Positions 35,681 to 43,574 of a DNA stretch of 64,000 bases are shown here, in pieces. Both the position numbers and the translations under genes were made by a program. Under the pieces are notes generated by a model. The model was not told the DNA's origin. It did not search any database and saw only the letters and a program-made list of their open reading frames with translations. Source of the DNA: Hyphomonadaceae bacterium (GTDB taxonomy: Bacteria > Pseudomonadota > Alphaproteobacteria > Caulobacterales > Aquidulcibacteraceae); assembly GCA_019636095.1 (NCBI GenBank), contig JAHBYF010000002.1, positions 609,866 through 673,865 on the forward strand. Direction: 5' to 3'. Position 1 is the stretch's first letter, and every line of letters begins with the position of its first letter.

Positions 35681-36234
35681 GCGTCTGGGTCCAATAGCCG
35701 TCTCAGTTTATCAGTCCCCCTTAGTACGTGTGATTTCACGGTGCCGAGGGGAAGACCCGTGATTTCGACAATCTCTGAGTGACTGAGCCCTTCTCCGTGG
35801 TTCAGCGTCACACAAAGTCTCTCAGCATCGCTCAATCTGGCAAGAGCCTTTTCCAGATCGAGTTTCGCTCCGGCTGCGGCTTCCGGCGTGGATTCCTCCG
35901 ACGCGAGAGGTGATGCGTCGGTGATCTCCTCAAACACGGCCTTCTGGCGTCGCTTAGCCATCAGGAACGTGGTGACCGCAATCCTCCTAAACCAACCCGG
36001 GAAAGCCGCCGGGGTTTCCAAGTCCCGCATTCTATCCCACGCTTTGATGAACGCCTCTTGAGCGAGGTCATCAGCTTCAGCGTGGTTCTGACACATCCTT
36101 CTCAATAGAGCCCGAGCCCAACCCTGGCGACGTTTGACCAGTTCCCCAAAGGCGGCCTGGTCTCTGGCCTGACAGGCGACGATCAGAGCCGCCTCCGTGG
36201 CCTCCTCCAGCTTGGTGAACCCCCTCGACGCCAC
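35677..36234 (-). CDS. ECF-family RNA polymerase sigma factor
   Basis: 185 residues. Region 2 has ADDLAQEAFIKAWDRM and AFPGWFRRIAVTTFLMAKRR; region 4 has LSDAERLCVTLNHGEGLSHSEI and LPLGTVKSHVLRGTDKLRRLL. It would direct RNA polymerase to a stress or envelope regulon, not identifiable here. It is coupled to the candidate anti-sigma gene downstream and lies 10 bases after the DUF6249-like gene. Confidence 0.92.
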   Translation of the reverse strand: MASRGFTKLEEATEAALIVACQARDQAAFGELVKRRQGWARALLRRMCQNHAEADDLAQEAFIKAWDRMRDLETPAAFPGWFRRIAVTTFLMAKRRQKAVFEEITDASPLASEESTPEAAAGAKLDLEKALARLSDAERLCVTLNHGEGLSHSEIVEITGLPLGTVKSHVLRGTDKLRRLLDPDA

Positions 36235-36244
36235 CGATTACCAC

Positions 36245-36637
36245 TCAGTCTTCCTTCTTCTTTGTTGCATAATCCACCAGGGCGAGCAGGACGAAGGCGG
36301 CGCCGAGCGCACCCAAAATCACGGCCGGTATCATCATGCCATTAAAGGCCTCCCCGGCGTATCCGCCGGCGAAATAGCCCGCCGCTGCGAAACCGCCACC
36401 CAGAGCCAGCAACACAATGCCGCTGCCGAGGCTGGACCGGGCCTTGTCCTGAGGCTTCTTCTGTCCCTCGGTCAGGCTTTTCATCAGGCCCGGATCGAGC
36501 GTCTGCCCCTTCTCCAGCGCCTGGGCGATCAGGTGGTGCGCCGATTGGCGCGTTCGCTCTCGCAGGTAGATGGGCACCAAGATAATGGCGGCCAAAAACC
36601 CAAAGAAAATAAAGACAACGAAGATGCCTTCATCCAT
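36245..36637 (-). CDS. DUF6249-like membrane protein
   Basis: 130 residues from the ATG at 36637, with GGAGC upstream; the frame is open to 36796 without support. Three hydrophobic segments: about 4-23, 69-88 and 99-117. The middle part is charged (KSLTEGQKKPQDKARSS). DUF6249-type proteins often accompany ECF sigma factors; this resemblance is moderate. First gene of the three-gene sigma unit. Confidence 0.65.
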   Translation of the reverse strand: MDEGIFVVFIFFGFLAAIILVPIYLRERTRQSAHHLIAQALEKGQTLDPGLMKSLTEGQKKPQDKARSSLGSGIVLLALGGGFAAAGYFAGGYAGEAFNGMMIPAVILGALGAAFVLLALVDYATKKKED

Positions 36638-36822
36638 TTTGTGCGCTCCATAGCCCTGGGGTCTAATGCCCCTTTTGCCTATGAGATGCGCTGAAGCAGG
36701 GCCTTGGATGCAGGCGCTCAGCGGACCATCGCAGGTGCTAAACGTTGTGTCATGAGCCGGGCCAACGCCACCAGCGCGAAATGCCGCCGACCCCAACTAA
36801 CGTCCATTCCACCTTGCCAGAT

Positions 36823-36846
36823 TATACTTAAGTGTATACTTAAGTG
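36823..36846 (+). promoter_or_regulatory. Tandem 12-base repeat, candidate ArsR operator
   Basis: TATACTTAAGTG occurs twice head to tail (36823-36834 and 36835-36846), ending two bases before the ATG of the ArsR-type gene. Each copy contains the palindrome ACTTAAGT. It leaves no room for a normal ribosome binding site, so the transcript may be leaderless. Autoregulation by the downstream regulator is inferred. Confidence 0.65.
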
Positions 36847-36848
36847 TT

Positions 36849-37181
36849 ATGTTCAGAGCCGAAGCCCATTTGAACTTGGCCTTTCAGGCCCTCGCCGACC
36901 CAAGCCGCCGCGCCATGGTGGATCGCCTCGTCCAAGGCCCCGCCACCGTCAGCGAACTTGCTGCCCCGCTGGCGATGTCGCTGCCTGGCGTAATGCAGCA
37001 CCTCGCCGTGCTCGAAGCTTCCGGGCTCGTCGTCTCTGAAAAAATCGGCCGCACCCGCACCTGCCGGATCGAGCCGAAGGTCCTCACCCAAGCCGAACAA
37101 TGGATCGCCGAACGCCGCGCCCTCTGGGAGCGCCGCTTGGATCGCCTCGGCCAATTCCTCGATGAAACGAAAGACGACTGA
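36849..37181 (+). CDS. ArsR-family winged-helix transcriptional regulator
   Basis: 110 residues. The fold starts LNLAFQALADPSRRAMVDRL, the recognition helix region is SELAAPLAMSLPGVMQHLAVLE, and the wing is SGLVVSEKIGRTRTCRIEP. No metal-binding cysteines are seen, fitting the subgroup that controls SRPBCC (AHSA1) genes. Its stop shares one base with the ATG of the GST gene; SRPBCC genes follow, so it probably represses this operon through the tandem repeat upstream. Confidence 0.9.
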   Translation: MFRAEAHLNLAFQALADPSRRAMVDRLVQGPATVSELAAPLAMSLPGVMQHLAVLEASGLVVSEKIGRTRTCRIEPKVLTQAEQWIAERRALWERRLDRLGQFLDETKDD

Positions 37182-37816
37182 TGCTCACTATCTACGGACA
37201 CCCGATCTCTTCCTACACATGGAAGGTGCTCGCCGCGCTCTACGAGAACGACACGCCGTTCGAGTTCGTGACGCTGGATCAGAACACCTACCCCGAGTTT
37301 CTAGCGAAGTGGCCGCTCGGCACCTTCCCGGTACTCGTCGATACCGATCGCAAGCAGATGGTCACCGAGACCAGCGTGATCATCGAATATCTCGACGCGT
37401 ACTATCCAGGGCGCACGCGCTTCGTACCGAAGGATTTCGACACCGCACTCGAAGTGCGCCGCTGGGATCGCCTCTTCGATACGATCGGCACGACGATGAC
37501 GAAGGTCGTCATGGACAATGTGCGCGCTGAAGGTCAGCACGACCCGGTCGGCGTGGAAGCGGCAAAGGTCGCCGTGCGCAAGGTCTACACCGTCGTCGAA
37601 GCGCAACTCGGCGACCGCGCCTTCATCGTTGGCGATAGCCTGACGCTTGCCGACGCTTCCGCCGCACCCTCGCTCTGGTACGGCACGCGCAACATCCCGC
37701 TCGACGGCGCCTTCCCGCGTATTGAGGCTTATCTTGAACGTCTCAAAGCGTGGCCCGCGTTCGCGCGCGCCGTGAAGGGCGCCGAGCCGCTCTTTCACAT
37801 GTACCCAGGCGCTTGA
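37181..37816 (+). CDS. Glutathione S-transferase family protein
   Basis: 211 residues. The thioredoxin-like N-terminal domain is LTIYGHPISSYTWKVLAALYE, with GTFPVLVDTD and ETSVIIEYLD for glutathione binding; the helical C-terminal domain includes FIVGDSLTLADASAAPSLW. Conjugates or reduces electrophiles; substrate unknown. Second gene of the ArsR-led cluster. Confidence 0.9.
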   Translation: MLTIYGHPISSYTWKVLAALYENDTPFEFVTLDQNTYPEFLAKWPLGTFPVLVDTDRKQMVTETSVIIEYLDAYYPGRTRFVPKDFDTALEVRRWDRLFDTIGTTMTKVVMDNVRAEGQHDPVGVEAAKVAVRKVYTVVEAQLGDRAFIVGDSLTLADASAAPSLWYGTRNIPLDGAFPRIEAYLERLKAWPAFARAVKGAEPLFHMYPGA

Positions 37817-37818
37817 TC

Positions 37819-38271
37819 ATGACGACGATCGCCCACGCTACAATCGCTATGGAACGCACGTACGCCGCCTCGGCGGCCCGCGTTTTCGCTGCATGGTCCG
37901 ATGTTGAAGCGCGCAAGCGCTGGTCGGCTCCAGCGGACAACATCCGCATCGAATACAAAGCCGCCGACTTTCGTGAAGGCGGCAAGGATGTCTCGCGCTG
38001 CATCGAACCCGACAACGCCGACTACGTCGCCACCGTGACCTACATCGATATCCGCAAGGATCACCGCATCGTCTTCGCCGAAGACGTCGTCCACGGAAAC
38101 ACACGCGTCTCGGCTGCGCTCATCAGCATGGAGCTGACGCCGAAGGGCGCCGAAACCCGCCTCGCCCTCACCATGCAGATCGCCTCGTTCGACGAAGCCG
38201 GCATGGAAGCTGGCTACCAGTTCGGCTGGAACGCCGCGCTCGACAATCTCGCCAAGGAATTCGTGCAATGA
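37819..38271 (+). CDS. SRPBCC (AHSA1-like) family protein, copy 1
   Basis: 150 residues from the ATG at 37819, two bases after the GST stop; the frame is open from 37750, shadowing GST. AMERTYAASAARVFAAWSD is the typical START/Bet v1-like N-terminus, with FREGGKDVSRC and a C-terminal helix GYQFGWNAALDNLAKEF. It is a hydrophobic ligand-binding cup; ligand unknown. The stop overlaps the next SRPBCC start. Confidence 0.87.
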   Translation: MTTIAHATIAMERTYAASAARVFAAWSDVEARKRWSAPADNIRIEYKAADFREGGKDVSRCIEPDNADYVATVTYIDIRKDHRIVFAEDVVHGNTRVSAALISMELTPKGAETRLALTMQIASFDEAGMEAGYQFGWNAALDNLAKEFVQ

Positions 38272-38726
38272 GCAAACGCACCGCCACACACGCCACATTC
38301 GTGATCGAACGCGAGTATCCGCATCCGCTTGCGAAAGTGTTCGCCGCGTTCGCCGATCCGAAGAGCAAAGCCAAATGGTTTGTCGGCCCTGAAAATTGGG
38401 AGAAGTCGAACCATCAGCTCGATTTTCGCGTCGGCGGCAAGGAGAGCGTGAGTGGCGGCCCGCCCGGCGGCACAGTGCATTCCTACAACGGCACGATCTG
38501 GGACATCGTCGAAAACGAACGCATCGTGCTTGCCTATGATATGCACTTGGATGAGCAGCGCATTTCCGTCTCGCTCGCCACCACCGAGATAAAGCCGACA
38601 CCTACCGGCGCCCACCTGATCTACACTGAACAGGGCGTCTATCTCGACGGCTACGACGACGCGGGCCAACGCGAAGAAGGCACGCAACAGCTGCTGAGCC
38701 AACTCGGCGCCTTCCTGAACACGTGA
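38268..38726 (+). CDS. SRPBCC (AHSA1-like) family protein, copy 2
   Basis: 152 residues, overlapping copy 1 by four bases. FVIEREYPHPLAKVFAAFADPKS and LDFRVGGKESVSGG match copies 1 and 3 in layout; the C-terminus (YDDAGQREEGTQQLLSQLGAFL) differs more from copy 1 than from copy 3. Ligand unknown. Part of a tandem triplication under the ArsR-type regulator. Confidence 0.87.
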   Translation: MSKRTATHATFVIEREYPHPLAKVFAAFADPKSKAKWFVGPENWEKSNHQLDFRVGGKESVSGGPPGGTVHSYNGTIWDIVENERIVLAYDMHLDEQRISVSLATTEIKPTPTGAHLIYTEQGVYLDGYDDAGQREEGTQQLLSQLGAFLNT

Positions 38727-38733
38727 GCCGCAG

Positions 38734-39213
38734 ATGACAACAACCACACATGCGAGCTTCGTGATCGAACGCTTCTACTCGGCCTCGCCGAAGCGCGTTT
38801 ACGCGGCTTGGTCCGATCCAGTCGCTAAACGCGCTTGGTTTGTCGAAGGCGAAGGTTGGGACATCCAGTCCTACGAGATCGACTTCCGCGAAGGCGGATC
38901 AGAGAAGAGCACGTACGGCTTCCGCCGCGGCGAAGAAATCTTCGGCGAGAAGACGGCGTTCACGAACGAAACCGTCTTCAACGAGATCATCGAGAACGAG
39001 CGCATCGTCTTCACCTACTCGATGGCCCGGAACGGCGCGCGCTTCAGCATCTCGCTGGCGACGGTCGAGATCGCGCCCTCCGACAAAGGCTCGCGTCTCA
39101 TCTTCACCGAGCACGGCGCGTTCTTCGAAGGCGGTGACAACGCAACCATGCGCGAGCAGGGCTGGCAGGAATTGCTCGGCAAGCTCGATGCGTTCCTGGC
39201 GGAGGGCGCTTAG
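38734..39213 (+). CDS. SRPBCC (AHSA1-like) family protein, copy 3
   Basis: 159 residues, seven bases after copy 2. SFVIERFYSASPKRVYAAWSDP, IDFREGGSEKSTYGF and LIFTEHGAFFEGGD are family motifs; WQELLGKLDAFLAEG parallels the end of copy 2. Ligand unknown. Twenty bases separate it from the YCII-like gene. Confidence 0.87.
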   Translation: MTTTTHASFVIERFYSASPKRVYAAWSDPVAKRAWFVEGEGWDIQSYEIDFREGGSEKSTYGFRRGEEIFGEKTAFTNETVFNEIIENERIVFTYSMARNGARFSISLATVEIAPSDKGSRLIFTEHGAFFEGGDNATMREQGWQELLGKLDAFLAEGA

Positions 39214-39233
39214 TTACTCTTGGAGATCACGAT

Positions 39234-39590
39234 ATGAAGAAGTTTCTCGCCGTCTTTACGGGCAGCACCGCCGCACACGAACGCTCCGGATGGGACACGT
39301 TGAGCGACGCTGATCGCGCTGTGCGCCACCAAAACGGTATCGCCGCCTGGGGCGCATGGATGGAAACGAATAAGGCCTCCGTCGTCGACGGCGGTGCGCC
39401 TCTTGGTAAAACCAAGCGCGCCGGTCCCAATGGCGTCACCGACATCAAGAACAACCTCGCGGCCTTCCTGATCGTGCAAGCCGAAACACACGAAGCCGCC
39501 GCAAAATTGTTTGAGGGCCATCCCCACTTCACGATCTTTCCCGGCGAAGCCGTCGAGATCATGGAGTGCTTGCCGGTCCCAGGTCAGTGA
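39234..39590 (+). CDS. YCII-related domain protein
   Basis: 118 residues. MKKFLAVFTGSTAAHERSGW followed by the FLIVQAETHEAAAKLFEGHPHF helix-strand pattern fits the YciI/DGPF dimeric alpha/beta barrel fold. Such proteins often sit with SRPBCC genes and ECF or ArsR regulators. Function unknown. It is followed by a palindromic repeat and an alpha/beta hydrolase gene. Confidence 0.78.
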   Translation: MKKFLAVFTGSTAAHERSGWDTLSDADRAVRHQNGIAAWGAWMETNKASVVDGGAPLGKTKRAGPNGVTDIKNNLAAFLIVQAETHEAAAKLFEGHPHFTIFPGEAVEIMECLPVPGQ

Positions 39591-39604
39591 CAGTGCAAGG
39601 CGTC

Positions 39605-39685
39605 GCCCTTCGACAAGCTCAGGGTGACGCCTCTTCGACGCTTGCGCCACTCACTCAATAGCGTCAGCCTGAGCCTGTCGAAGGC
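39605..39685. repeat. Intergenic inverted repeat, CCTTCGACAAGCTCAG family
   Basis: The left arm GCCCTTCGACAAGCTCAGGG continues as TGACGC (39605-39630). The right arm (39661-39685) reads GCGTCAGCCTGAGCCTGTCG then AAGGC and is its near reverse complement. The spacer is 30 bases. It shares its core with the repeat at 18010-18057 and lies between two genes. Confidence 0.85.
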
Positions 39686-39701
39686 AAGCGGGCCACGAAA
39701 C

Positions 39702-40373
39702 GTGACAGCCGAGCAAATCACTATCCAACTTCATGGCGACGCCACCGTCTCCGGATTGTGGCTCGCACCACCCAAAGCGACCGCCGCCTACGTCTTCGCA
39801 CACGGGGCGGGCGCAGGCATGGCGCACAAGTCGATGGCGGCGATTGCCGATGGCCTGGCCGAACGGGGCATCGCGACGCTGCGCTACAATTTCCTCTATA
39901 TGGAACGCGGCTCAGGGCGACCGGATTCACCGGCGATCGCGCATCAAGCCGTGCGCGCCGCAATCGCCAAGGCGACCGAACTTGCGCCGAAACTGCCGCT
40001 CTTTGCCGGCGGCAAATCGTTCGGCGGACGGATGACGTCGCAAGCGCAAGCGCTTGATCCGCTTCCCAACGTGCGCGGCCTCATCTTCTTCGGCTTTCCG
40101 CTGCATCCCGCAGGCAAGCCAAGTGATGAGCGCGCCAAGCACTTGAGCGATGTCGCGATCCCGATGCTCTTCCTGCAAGGCACGAACGACGCGCTGGCTT
40201 CGCTTGAGATGCTGAAGCCTACCGCCAAGAGGCTAGGCAGACGCGCCACACTCGCTCTCTTCGATCACGCCGATCACAGCTTTCATGTGCCCGCGAAGCG
40301 CGGGCGTAAGGATGCGGACGTGCTGGCAGAGATTCTCGATACAGCCGCGGCTTGGATCGCCGGAAACAATTAG
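39702..40373 (+). CDS. Alpha/beta-fold hydrolase
   Basis: 223 residues from GTG 39702; the frame is open from 39624, but that part runs through the palindromic repeat. YVFAHGAGAGMAHKSM carries the oxyanion strand, FAGGKSFGGRM the nucleophile Ser elbow, and FDHADHSFHVPAKRG the catalytic His. It resembles the KANL3/Tex30-type hydrolases. Substrate unknown. It probably belongs to the ArsR-led cluster. Confidence 0.85.
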   Translation: MTAEQITIQLHGDATVSGLWLAPPKATAAYVFAHGAGAGMAHKSMAAIADGLAERGIATLRYNFLYMERGSGRPDSPAIAHQAVRAAIAKATELAPKLPLFAGGKSFGGRMTSQAQALDPLPNVRGLIFFGFPLHPAGKPSDERAKHLSDVAIPMLFLQGTNDALASLEMLKPTAKRLGRRATLALFDHADHSFHVPAKRGRKDADVLAEILDTAAAWIAGNN

Positions 40374-40527
40374 CCTCCTCCTCGATGGAGGAGGCGCCGC
40401 GAAGCGGCGGAGGAGGTGCGCGCGCGATGTTGAAGGCGACGCCTCGCCAGGCTCGCTCGTTTAGATCTTTGGCCTCGCCTCCTCAGTCAGCGCTCCGCGC
40501 TGACAGCTCCTCCATCGAGGAGGAGCG
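40374..40527. repeat. Palindromic intergenic element with 20-base terminal inverted repeats
   Basis: The left end (40375-40394, CTCCTCCTCGATGGAGGAGG) matches the reverse complement of the right end (40506-40525) at 19 of 20 bases. Each end is itself a hairpin. Inside lie CGCCGC-GAA-GCGGCG and a hairpin TCAGCGC/GCGCTGA (40487-40503). It fills the whole gap between the hydrolase stop and the stop of the ArsC-like gene. It has no coding capacity and looks like a MITE or REP-type element. Confidence 0.75.
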
Positions 40528-40887
40528 TTACCCAAACTGCTTCGCGTAGGCCTCAGGCTTGAACCCCACCAAAAGCTTGCTGCCGACATCTAGTACCGGC
40601 CGCTTGATCATGCTCGGTTGCTCCAGCATCAGGGCGATAGCCTTCTTCTCTGTCACGCCTTCGCGCTGCGCATCCGGCAATTTGCGGAACGTCGTCCCGG
40701 CGCGGTTGAGCAAGATTTCCCAGCCCACCTCCTTGGCCCATCGCTCCAATGAGGCTTTGTCGATCCCCTCAGCTTTGTAATCATGGAACGTGTAGGCGAC
40801 ACCGTGGTCATCCAACCACGTGCGCGCCTTCTTCATCGTGTCACAGTTCTTGATCCCGTAGATCGTTACGCTCTTGCTCTTGGCCAT
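40528..40887 (-). CDS. ArsC/Spx/YffB family reductase-like protein
   Basis: 119 residues. TIYGIKNCDTMKKARTWLDDHG has the single N-terminal cysteine typical of the YffB subgroup; LLNRAGTTFRKLPDAQ and SMIKRPVLDVGSKLLVGF complete the family pattern. Members resemble arsenate reductase but usually have other or unknown substrates. Standalone gene, divergent from the GST gene. Confidence 0.88.
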   Translation of the reverse strand: MAKSKSVTIYGIKNCDTMKKARTWLDDHGVAYTFHDYKAEGIDKASLERWAKEVGWEILLNRAGTTFRKLPDAQREGVTEKKAIALMLEQPSMIKRPVLDVGSKLLVGFKPEAYAKQFG

Positions 40888-40922
40888 CAGCGGTTTATGC
40901 CAAAGAGAACGGAGGAACGTCC

Positions 40923-41561
40923 ATGGCCGATAAGCTCACCTTCTACACCAACCCGATGTCGCGCGGACGGATCATCCGCTGGATGCTTGAGGAAGTCGGC
41001 CAGCCCTATGAGACCGTCCTTCTCGGCTACGGCACGAGCATGAAGGGCCCCGATTATCTCGCCATCAACCCGATGGGCAAAGTACCGGCAATTAAGCACG
41101 GCAATGCTGTCGTGACGGAAGGGGCCGCGATTTGCGCCTACCTTGCCGACGTCTTCCCGCAGGCAAACCTTGGCCCCGCCAACAACGAGGAACGCGCGCG
41201 ATACTATCGCTGGATGTTCTTTGCGGCCGGCCCGATCGAAGCGGCCGCCAACGCCAAGGCAATGGGCTGGGAAGCGCCGGCGGACAAACAGGGCATGCTT
41301 GGCTTTGGCTCGATGGCGCATGTGCTCGACACCCTCGAATTCGCGCTGCGAGACACGCAATACGTCGCCGGCGATCGCTTCACCGCAGCGGATGTCTATT
41401 TCGGCTCTCACATCATGTGGGGCACGCAGTTCGGGACCCTGGAGAAGCGCCCGGCGTTCGAGCCTTACATGGCGCGGCTCCATACGCGCCCTGCCGCGGT
41501 ACGGGCGCGCGAAATCGACGACGCCATTATCGCCGAACAACAAAAGCAACAATCGAGCTGA
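40923..41561 (+). CDS. Glutathione S-transferase family protein
   Basis: 212 residues. The N-terminal thioredoxin fold has FYTNPMSRGRIIRWMLEEVG, with a Ser-Arg-Gly active site, and NPMGKVPAIKHG; the C-terminal domain has YVAGDRFTAADVYFGSH. It precedes the SDR gene by three bases. Substrate unknown; it is unlike the GST at 37181. Confidence 0.9.
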   Translation: MADKLTFYTNPMSRGRIIRWMLEEVGQPYETVLLGYGTSMKGPDYLAINPMGKVPAIKHGNAVVTEGAAICAYLADVFPQANLGPANNEERARYYRWMFFAAGPIEAAANAKAMGWEAPADKQGMLGFGSMAHVLDTLEFALRDTQYVAGDRFTAADVYFGSHIMWGTQFGTLEKRPAFEPYMARLHTRPAAVRAREIDDAIIAEQQKQQSS

Positions 41562-41564
41562 GCC

Positions 41565-42335
41565 ATGCAGGATCTATTTTCGCTCAAAGGCCGCGTCGCA
41601 CTCGTCACCGGCGGCTCGCGCGGTATCGGCAAGATGATCGCCGAAGGCTTTCTGCACCAAGGCGCGAAGGTCTATATCTCCGCCCGCAAAGGCGGGGCGC
41701 TCGAAGAGACGGCGACTGAACTCTCGGCCATCGGCCCGTGCATTCCGCTCGTCGTCGACGCTTCTGGTCTCGATGGCGCACAGAAAATGGCCGACGCATT
41801 TCTGGGGCACGAGGACACGCTCGACATACTCGTCAACAATGCCGGCGCTGCTTGGGGCGCGGCGTTCGATGAATTCCCGGAGAATGGCTGGGACAAGGTC
41901 ATGGACCTAAACGTCAAGACACCGTTCTTCCTCACCCAAAAATTGCACGAAGCGCTGAAGCGCGGCGCCGCGAAGGGTCACCTCGCCAAGGTGATCAACA
42001 TCGCTTCGATTGATGGCGTCTCCGTCAATCAGCAGGAAACGTATTCTTACGCTGCCAGCAAAGCCGGCCTCATCCACCTCACCAAACGTATGGCGCTGCG
42101 TCTAATACAGGACAACATCGGCGTCACGGCCATCGCTCCCGGCGCCTTCGCGTCAGACATGAACCGCGTCGCCCGTGATCACGCTGACATGGTTTCGCAG
42201 GCAATCCCCGCCAAGCGCATCGGTACTGCCGAAGACATGGCGGGCGCCGCAATCTACCTCGCTTCCCGCGCGGGCGATTATGTCGTTGGCTCAACCATCA
42301 TCGTCGATGGCGGCGTGACCTACGCGCGAAGCTGA
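41565..42335 (+). CDS. SDR family oxidoreductase
   Basis: 256 residues. VTGGSRGIGKMIAEGF binds NAD(P), NNAGAAWGAAFDEF follows, and the active site is INIASIDGV plus YSYAASKAGL. The glycine-rich end ASRAGDYVVGSTIIVDGGV is usual. It lies between a GST and a thiolase gene, so a role in lipid or xenobiotic oxidation is possible. Confidence 0.9.
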   Translation: MQDLFSLKGRVALVTGGSRGIGKMIAEGFLHQGAKVYISARKGGALEETATELSAIGPCIPLVVDASGLDGAQKMADAFLGHEDTLDILVNNAGAAWGAAFDEFPENGWDKVMDLNVKTPFFLTQKLHEALKRGAAKGHLAKVINIASIDGVSVNQQETYSYAASKAGLIHLTKRMALRLIQDNIGVTAIAPGAFASDMNRVARDHADMVSQAIPAKRIGTAEDMAGAAIYLASRAGDYVVGSTIIVDGGVTYARS

Positions 42336-42344
42336 GGAAGCGTC

Positions 42345-43574
42345 ATGGCGATCTATCTGCTTGGCGGCCATCAGACGGACTTCGCGCGCGTCTGGTCACG
42401 CGAAGGTTTGGATTTGACCGACATGATACGCGAGGCCATCGACGGTGCTCTTGCGGCAACGCGCCTCGACGCCGCGGACATTGACGCCGTCCATGTCGGC
42501 AACGCCTTCGGCGAACTCTATCGAAATCAGGGTCATCTCGCCGCCATGGTCGCGCAGGTGAAGCCGGATTTTTACGGAAAGCCGGCCATGCGCCACGAGG
42601 CGGCATGCGCCTCAAGCTCGGTTGCCGTCCTCGCCGCCACCGCCGAGATCGAAGCCGGACGCTACGATTGCGTGATGATCGTCGGCGTCGAGGAGGAAAA
42701 GAACTTACCCGGCGATGACGCCTCGAAGGTCCAGAACGCTGCTGCTTGGCAAGGCAAAGAAGACATCGAATGTCGCTTCATGTGGCCTGCCGTCTTCGGA
42801 CGCATCGCACAGGAATACGAGGCGCGTTATGGCCTCGACCGACGGCATCTCAATCGCATCGCCGAGATCAACCGCACCAACGCCACGCGCAATCCGTTGG
42901 CGCAGACGCGCAAGTGGCGCTTTGACGCCGAAGCGTTCACCGACAATGACGAGTTGAATCCCGTCATCGAACCCGGCACGCGCCGCCAAGATTGCGGACA
43001 AATCACAGACGGCGCCGTCGCAATCGTCCTTGCCTCCGATCGTTTCATGGAGGGCTACGCGAAAAAGCGCGGCGCCGTTGCTTCAGATTTCCCGCAAATC
43101 ACCGGCTGGGGCCATGCCAATGCCGGCATTCGTTTTCTCGACAAGATCGAGCGTAGCAAAGGCGAGGACTACCTCTTCCCCCATGTGCGCAAGGCGATCA
43201 CCGATGCTCGAACGCGCGCTGGGCTCGCGGGCGTCGAAGCGCTCGACGGCATCGAGCTGCACGACTGCTTCACCTCGACCGAATACATGGCCATCGATCA
43301 CCTTGGTCTCACTGCGCCTGGACAAAGCTGGCGCGCGATCGAGGACGGCGTCATCACGATGGGCGGTGCGTGCCCGGTAAACGCTTCTGGCGGCCTCATC
43401 GGCGTCGGCCATCCTGTCGGCGCAACTGGCGTTCGCATGCTGCTCGACGCGGGCCGGCAAGTGACAGGCACGGCGGGCGATTACCAAGTCGACGGCGCGC
43501 GCACCTATCAGACGCTCAATATCGGCGGCTCACTGGGCACCGTCGTCAGTTTCGTCGTGACGCGGCCGGATTAG
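42345..43574 (+). CDS. Thiolase-like acetyl-CoA acetyltransferase / SCP2-type thiolase
   Basis: 409 residues. The nucleophile cysteine is in MRHEAACASSSVAVL, and the C-terminal catalytic parts are LHDCFTSTEYMA and NASGGLIGVGHPVGATG. The layout fits SCP-x-type thiolases that cleave or form beta-ketoacyl-CoA. Substrate unknown. Ten bases after the SDR gene; its 3' end overlaps the convergent carotenoid oxygenase gene by four bases. Confidence 0.87.
   Translation: MAIYLLGGHQTDFARVWSREGLDLTDMIREAIDGALAATRLDAADIDAVHVGNAFGELYRNQGHLAAMVAQVKPDFYGKPAMRHEAACASSSVAVLAATAEIEAGRYDCVMIVGVEEEKNLPGDDASKVQNAAAWQGKEDIECRFMWPAVFGRIAQEYEARYGLDRRHLNRIAEINRTNATRNPLAQTRKWRFDAEAFTDNDELNPVIEPGTRRQDCGQITDGAVAIVLASDRFMEGYAKKRGAVASDFPQITGWGHANAGIRFLDKIERSKGEDYLFPHVRKAITDARTRAGLAGVEALDGIELHDCFTSTEYMAIDHLGLTAPGQSWRAIEDGVITMGGACPVNASGGLIGVGHPVGATGVRMLLDAGRQVTGTAGDYQVDGARTYQTLNIGGSLGTVVSFVVTRPD

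Noticed and set aside
37181..43574. The GST/SDR/thiolase region as one catabolic island
   Set aside because: The two GST-containing groups are separated by a palindromic element and an opposite-strand ArsC-like gene, and base composition is like the core genome.
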